A program made the translations under genes and the position numbers. The notes beneath the pieces were generated by a model that saw only the letters and a program-made list of their open reading frames with translations, was not told the DNA's origin and did no database searches. This document shows, one piece after another, positions 61,501-64,000 of a DNA stretch of 64,000 bases. The stretch comes from Ectopseudomonas toyotomiensis (lineage in GTDB: Bacteria; Pseudomonadota; Gammaproteobacteria; Pseudomonadales; Pseudomonadaceae). Location: the NCBI RefSeq assembly GCF_900115695.1, contig NZ_FOXK01000003.1, forward strand, positions 186,001 to 250,000. Direction: 5' to 3'. Numbering within the stretch: the first letter of the stretch is position 1; each line of letters opens with the position of its first letter.

Positions 61501-62767
61501 AGCTGGCTGGCGGCGCTGGGGAGAGGTAGCAGACACCGCCGAGAACGTGAGCCGTGCGGCCACCTACCTGCAGAATGTCGATGACCTGGGGCGCCTGCGC
61601 GCTGCTTATGAGGCGCGTGACATTATGGACTTCAGCCAGCACGGGGCGTGGCCAGCGATCCGCTTCCTGATTCGAGTGGTGCCGTTCCTCAATGCGCGCC
61701 TGCAAGGCCTGGACAAGCTGTATCGCTCTGGCGTCAAGCCGGCGCTGTTGACGGCCATGGGGCAGGGTACCACCAGTGACAAGCAGGCTGCTGCACGATT
61801 CAGTGCAGTGACTGGCGCGCTCACGCTGGCCAGCATTGCCCTGTATCTGGCGAATGCGGATGATGATGAATACCGCAAGCTCGAGGATTGGCAGAAGGAC
61901 GCCTACTGGTTTATCCGCATCGGTGACAATGCGTTCTTCATCCCGAAGCCGTTCGAGGTGGGGGCGATCGCCACCATGGCCGAGCGCGTGACCGAGCAGC
62001 TCGTCGACGACAAGGCGACCGGCAAGCTGTTCGCCGATCGCCTGAAAGACATGATGATGCAGACCTTCAGCTTCAACCCAGTGCCGCAGATGTTCCAACC
62101 GGTGATCGATATCTACTCCAACCGGGATGCCTTCACTGGTCGCGATATCGAAACAGCAGGCATGGAGCGTCTGAGCAAGGGGCTGCGCTCCAGGGACAGC
62201 ACCACCGTGGCGGCGCAGGCCGTATCTAGCGCGAGCCGGGTGTTTGGCGATGAAACGCCGTTCGCGCTTTCGCCTGTGCAGGCTGATCATCTGATCCGCG
62301 GCTACTTCGGTACCGTGGGTGCGAACGCGGCCGGCATCATCGATACGGTATGGCGCGGAGCAACTGGCCAAGAGGCGCCGGACAAGCGCTGGAGCGAGTA
62401 CCAACCGATTCGCCGCTTCTATCGCGATCTGGGCGCACCAGCGCCTTACACCCGGTACAGCACGCTGTTCTACGATGGGCTGCGCGAGGCGAACCGCATT
62501 TACTCGGACGTGCGCGAGTTGCAAGGGCTTGGGAAAACGGCAGAGGCGCAGGATCTGGCAGCCGAGAAGCGCGGCATCCTGGCGATGCGGCAGCAGCTCA
62601 ACCGCCAGCAGCGTCGTATCAGCGAGATCAACAAGCAGATGGAGAACGTGCGCCGCTCTGACCGGGACGGCGCCTGGAAGCGCAAGGAAATCGACAGGCT
62701 CACGCTGATGCGCAGCCTGATCACTGATCAGGTCGGTAAGCAGATCGAGGCGGTGAGAGCGGACTGA
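55598..62767 (+). CDS. Giant polyvalent virion protein (2389 aa)
   Basis: This is probably a polyprotein-like ejection protein delivered with phage DNA. Visible parts: two LAxEFGL repeats at the N-terminus; Gly/Ala-rich membrane-active segments (about 112-188); long disordered Pro/Ala/Arg linkers (360-740); a GNAT-like domain (about 835-895, GSGRGSQAM and FYKRFGF); a metallopeptidase-like HEVLGH at 999-1004 with later EEVLAD; a KRWFGDWQ motif (about 1155); a nuclease-like segment (about 1258-1300); an ADP-ribosyltransferase-like VLYHGT (about 1365-1490); and a C-terminal LPD38-type region (RFLIRVVPFLNARLQG, about 2020). I start it at ATG 55598 with GGAGGGG upstream. These parts match the polyvalent proteins of temperate phages by pattern only; activity is untested. 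Confidence 0.85.
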   Translation: MSKLADEFGLGANESAGSTGGSSLAQEFGLQPQKPKASGIVDTVVEGAKNTGRAIASTVDAYTGNTQGVADRAAEQAQAPRDPRLEQFQADYADRTAALGEDPGLLPTIGQGIGAIVDNPAGAGLAVLEQLPNAAAVLGGGWAGLKGGAAIGAGIGSVVPGVGTAAGGTVGGVVGGLAGMFLGNTALETGNKAMAAADDGEVTQEELAQARREGAIKGGVITGVDALTLGVGGKVASTLQRTSSTALEAATRKTLMDRGVDVTSEAAVVAARANPEIAAAVRVAQDNARKATDRLGRRVATGGALLGMETVGEGVGEYLGELAATGEGNIPDAVLESLLSLGQSTAEASWNMARTRMVQPSPSAENPMPAPVPAPDPAAGVISRTAAQLPAPDRLALPAPEQVLYADAVGQVSERGPARNVDREQRPVPGREAGQPGGGPGMDQQTARGELPITGEVIPAARMPQAQPPATQRTFDAEPVRQALPDLRPEAVVVDSAGQAKVGRVPNQPQAEPAPRVDGMTAQAVPGQRPKFDQVLQQARQAGEQADAETLAATSGATRAQAARAIKAVRDEQQAVSTVYRSVPGANKALRSMPEPAAFEVVKSGNREWRIQRRQEVQGADSRPGAVDDRAAGDTPAVPDAADNVAREPVVAERPAAAGRSAEAGRSGVPAAVQGADGQRALSEQPAADQPAASEEAVPAQANDQAPALPEILATPRKRYIDRQAKAAGIKKGSPGYDQAIQRLQDQYEADVDRASAGITFEQYNELNSDSPEGVNRQAWEALRQEFGQQQYSRGSYRGDPAPASIDQVLAGWRELGVDGALSERGDIVTVSKIISPAAGSGRGSQAMQILTQYADMAGKHIALSPSADFGGNKARLVDFYKRFGFLENKGRNRVFQTMETMYRLAPGQVLYSRSPRKSAAKSSRSGQVRLQLKRLTGAWQNAPEIKVVQSVKDLPDRQRRQVERDGAFDVEGIFADGQVYLVADNLRDAQHAAFVLQHEVLGHAGLQGAYGQRLTPLLMSIYNGNPEMKAQADALVRRFGYRPAVAMEEVLADMAGAGTIQQQAFWPRVVTAMRNALRSIGFNMRWTEGDIQGLLANARRYIERGKGRGRGRTVFSRNGDSGRLVEMVDEQGRLLAPNGKPSNLTQKQWHQTRGDNFKRWFGDWQALDAQSRLDDKAPLKLRMPDTWKELSERDRLEKVEASLKTMARQSEALPHDDLGDVTMAMSGAKKAASTAADPAKQAVLTRLQQAFEHSIYASSTLSTQSGQTAAYHKLLAPIDVDGVPLVAVFTVREDVNGRMFYNTVTVDRKENALAVPPGDMSSDAQGSLPANTKASGTFVRRPLARVNPEDVSKVTDGNGEPLVLYHGTAEQFTIFDQSRPGRSTGHTTAPLGVFLTNDGTLAKAYAEKATDGMPGLANVMPLFASIKNPYRMSVAESQSLDSFEKSIAMRQRLEAEGYDGIQLANTGTWVAFYNNQVKSATNNTGAFDEVDPDIRYRRSGQGTVDLLDTFTDRFVTGKTADAFPELNQGARDFLNKIGSPPALTKAKEWVRERTDRVATKIRQGVVDRYAALKELDERLLGKDFIDNAIHSSSWVLARMSSSASGALNAMLTTGRLRFDGKERVITLQDGDKTGGLSAVLTQLGSAAEVERFMGWIAANRADRLMQEGRENLFTADEIASGKQLNGGRTADGKSRQMLYSKVFNEFQQYRDDVLAIAEANGIINADTRAMWRDEFYVPFYRVMDEEAAAGGPRAGKGLSRQEAYKKLKGGKQNLNDLLENTLMNFHHLISASLKNQAATQAMVNAERAGIARVVPESRRDPKTSTFVLKDGERVFYEIDDPLVFESLTALADPGLNNLAVQTMSAFKRLFTNMTTVTPQFILANTMRDLMQASATSPTSKNLFKNLSQGVAGYRDARTRAEMQASGGAFSFGHLYGADVNEVKASLKKTVTGAELVTDVSMVPKLLRAGWRRWGEVADTAENVSRAATYLQNVDDLGRLRAAYEARDIMDFSQHGAWPAIRFLIRVVPFLNARLQGLDKLYRSGVKPALLTAMGQGTTSDKQAAARFSAVTGALTLASIALYLANADDDEYRKLEDWQKDAYWFIRIGDNAFFIPKPFEVGAIATMAERVTEQLVDDKATGKLFADRLKDMMMQTFSFNPVPQMFQPVIDIYSNRDAFTGRDIETAGMERLSKGLRSRDSTTVAAQAVSSASRVFGDETPFALSPVQADHLIRGYFGTVGANAAGIIDTVWRGATGQEAPDKRWSEYQPIRRFYRDLGAPAPYTRYSTLFYDGLREANRIYSDVRELQGLGKTAEAQDLAAEKRGILAMRQQLNRQQRRISEINKQMENVRRSDRDGAWKRKEIDRLTLMRSLITDQVGKQIEAVRAD

Positions 62768-62787
62768 GGGCCTGTTCAGGCCCTCTT
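62766..62787. terminator. Convergent terminator
   Basis: GAGGGCCTG / CAGGCCCTC stem between the giant virion gene and the integrase gene, overlapping both ends. T-runs are short (CTTAT), but stem GC content is high. Confidence 0.7.
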
Positions 62788-63975
62788 ATCAAACTGGACC
62801 ACGTTGCCGCGCTCGAGCGCGGCGAGGTAGTCGGCATACCACTGCATCATCGTGCGCCGTTGCTCAAGGTAAGTGGCCTTGTTGTAGATCCTGGCGACGC
62901 CTTCCTCTGCGTGGGACAGTTGCGCTTCAACGTGGTCTTTCGGGAAGTCGTTCTCCCGCAGAATGGTAGATGCGATGTGGCGGAAGCCGTGACCAGTCTG
63001 CATCCCTTCATAGCCCATGCGGCGAAGGGCCATGTTGAAAACCATGTTGCTCAGCGGTTTGGTACGGTCATTCCTCCCGGGGAACAGCAGATCGTAGGAG
63101 CCTGAGTACAGTTGCAGTTCCTTGAGCAAAGCGACTGACTGGGTCGACAGCGGAACGATGTGCGCCCGCCGTTTTTTCATCCGTTCAGCCGGGATTTCCC
63201 AGATGGCTTTGTCCAAGTCGATTTCGCTCCAGCGGGCCTCTCGTACTTCGCTGGGCCGCAACCCGTTGATAACCAGCAGGCGCAGCCCAATCCTGACTGT
63301 TCTGTTGTTGTAGGCGCTGATTGCACGTAGGAGAGCGGGAAGCTGGACCTGTTCGACGTGGGCATAGTTCGTGGACTGCTTCTTCTGGAGGAACTTGTCG
63401 AGGCCGTCGACAGGGTTGTTGATCGCCCGGCCGGTAACCCGGGCGAGGTCGTAAATCTCTTTGCAGAAGCGGCGCACGTTGCCCATCTGGTCGAGGATGC
63501 CTTTCTTCTCCATGGAGCGGAACAGTTCCATCCATTCCATCGGGGTGATATCGGCGTAGGGCCGGTTACCCATTCTCGGAAAGACATGCAGTTCCAGGGC
63601 GCCTATTACTCGCTTGGCATACCCGTCGCCCCAGCCCGCTTTGCGCGTGGCATACCATTCTCGCGCCAAGAGTTCGAACAGGTTCTCGGATTGTGCCTTC
63701 TCTTCCGCCTCAACCGCTTTGCGCTGGGTGGAAGGGTCTATGCCTTGGGCGATGAGCGTGCGCGCTTCCTGAGCCTTGGTCCTGGCCAAGGCGCCACCGA
63801 CGCTAGGGTAAGGGCCGAGGCCCAGCCAAGAGCGGGCTTTCGAGCCTGGTTTCGAGTACCGTAGCTCCCACAGCTTCTGGCCGGATGGTTTCACCCGAAA
63901 ATACAGCCCCTGTCCGTCGTGTTCGCGGTATGTTTTTTCTTCGGGCTCGAGGCTGGAGAGGGTGGTATCGGCCAT
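62776..63975 (-). CDS. int: Tyrosine integrase (P4 type)
   Basis: This 399-residue integrase has a DUF4102 N-terminal arm-binding domain (GQGLYFRVKPSGQKLWELRY). A SAM-like core-binding domain follows at about 100-190. The catalytic domain has Arg240 (NGLRPSEVR), His329 and Arg332 (TGHGFRHIAST), His355 (LSHAEE) and Tyr364 (ARIYNKATYLEQRR), so it looks active. It is transcribed toward the prophage interior from the right end. The attachment site should be just beyond its start, outside the window. Confidence 0.93.
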   Translation of the reverse strand: MADTTLSSLEPEEKTYREHDGQGLYFRVKPSGQKLWELRYSKPGSKARSWLGLGPYPSVGGALARTKAQEARTLIAQGIDPSTQRKAVEAEEKAQSENLFELLAREWYATRKAGWGDGYAKRVIGALELHVFPRMGNRPYADITPMEWMELFRSMEKKGILDQMGNVRRFCKEIYDLARVTGRAINNPVDGLDKFLQKKQSTNYAHVEQVQLPALLRAISAYNNRTVRIGLRLLVINGLRPSEVREARWSEIDLDKAIWEIPAERMKKRRAHIVPLSTQSVALLKELQLYSGSYDLLFPGRNDRTKPLSNMVFNMALRRMGYEGMQTGHGFRHIASTILRENDFPKDHVEAQLSHAEEGVARIYNKATYLEQRRTMMQWYADYLAALERGNVVQFDKRA

Positions 63976-64000
63976 CGGCCGGCGCTTGATTTCCGCTCGT

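Larger units (their letters stand above)
5000..64000. mobile_element. Integrated temperate podovirus-type prophage (right end beyond window)
   Basis: All genes from about 5.1 kb to the right edge are phage-type and run in phage order: leftward early operon, CI/Cro switch, replication, lysis, packaging, capsid, tail, ejection, second immunity module, integrase. The left border is placed at about 5.0 kb because the last chromosomal terminator is at 4941-4968 and phage genes begin at 5120; it is approximate. The right attachment site is outside the window, because the integrase start is only 25 bp from the edge. No late gene is visibly broken, so the prophage may be functional. A relation to F116/H66-type phages is my inference from size and layout. 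Confidence 0.9.

Noticed and set aside
55598..62767. Virion RNA polymerase of N4 type in the giant protein
   Set aside because: Size and place would fit, but I see neither the Rx3Kx7YG motif nor the HDS catalytic motif of single-subunit RNA polymerases.
1..64000. CRISPR arrays, insertion sequences, rRNA or tRNA genes
   Set aside because: I saw no regularly spaced direct repeats with unique spacers, no transposase, and no convincing structural RNA gene.

Overview
The window reads as a high-GC gammaproteobacterial chromosome, most likely Pseudomonas, carrying an almost complete integrated temperate phage. The first 4.9 kb is ordinary chromosome: the 3' part of mazG, a YaiL/DUF2058 gene, a Rof-type Rho-binding antiterminator gene, an OprD-family porin, a DUF5610 gene and a small glutaredoxin-like gene, closed by a strong terminator at 4941-4968. 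From about 5.0 kb to the right edge everything is phage. The tyrosine integrase (62776-63975) faces the right edge, so the right attachment site lies just outside the window.

The phage looks like a roughly 60 kb podovirus-type prophage. It has a P22-like portal, a DUF4043-type capsid, a long run of short tail and ejection genes and no tape measure. Length and gene order recall the F116/H66 (Hollowayvirus) group, but that is inference from memory, not from a search. The left arm (5.1-21.5 kb) is one long leftward early operon of tightly overlapping genes: two DUF4406 proteins, a C5 cytosine methyltransferase, a helicase/amino-methyltransferase fusion, YejK-like and RdgC-like nucleoid proteins, a DnaQ-type exonuclease, a coiled-coil DUF1351-like protein, a probable strand-annealing recombinase and an AlpA-like regulator. 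Two single rightward genes sit at 8.8-9.5 kb, one behind a LexA box. A lambda-like switch follows at 21.5-22.7 kb (CI-type S24 repressor, Cro-like gene, 17-bp operators), then a rightward replication block (DUF1376 and lambda P-like proteins, candidate iterons, NinG).

The rightward late region starts at 29.4 kb: holin, SAR-type endolysin, Rz with nested Rz1, small terminase, fibre and LamG genes, large terminase, portal, scaffold, capsid, neck and tail proteins, an ejection protein, and a 2389-residue polyvalent virion protein with metallopeptidase-, GNAT-, nuclease- and ADP-ribosyltransferase-like parts. A second, P22 immI-like immunity module (Mnt/Arc-like ribbon-helix-helix pair plus Rha-type antirepressor) interrupts it at 53.7-55.4 kb, next to a secreted six-cysteine protein.

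The most interesting signal is a bipartite element, TTGNC, 8 bp, then CCAGTGACATAG. It occurs nine times, only in the late region, each time upstream of a transcription unit and often directly after a terminator; two copies sit back to back between divergent genes. It has no sigma-70 -10 box at the right place and looks like an undescribed multi-copy late promoter or activator site of this phage.
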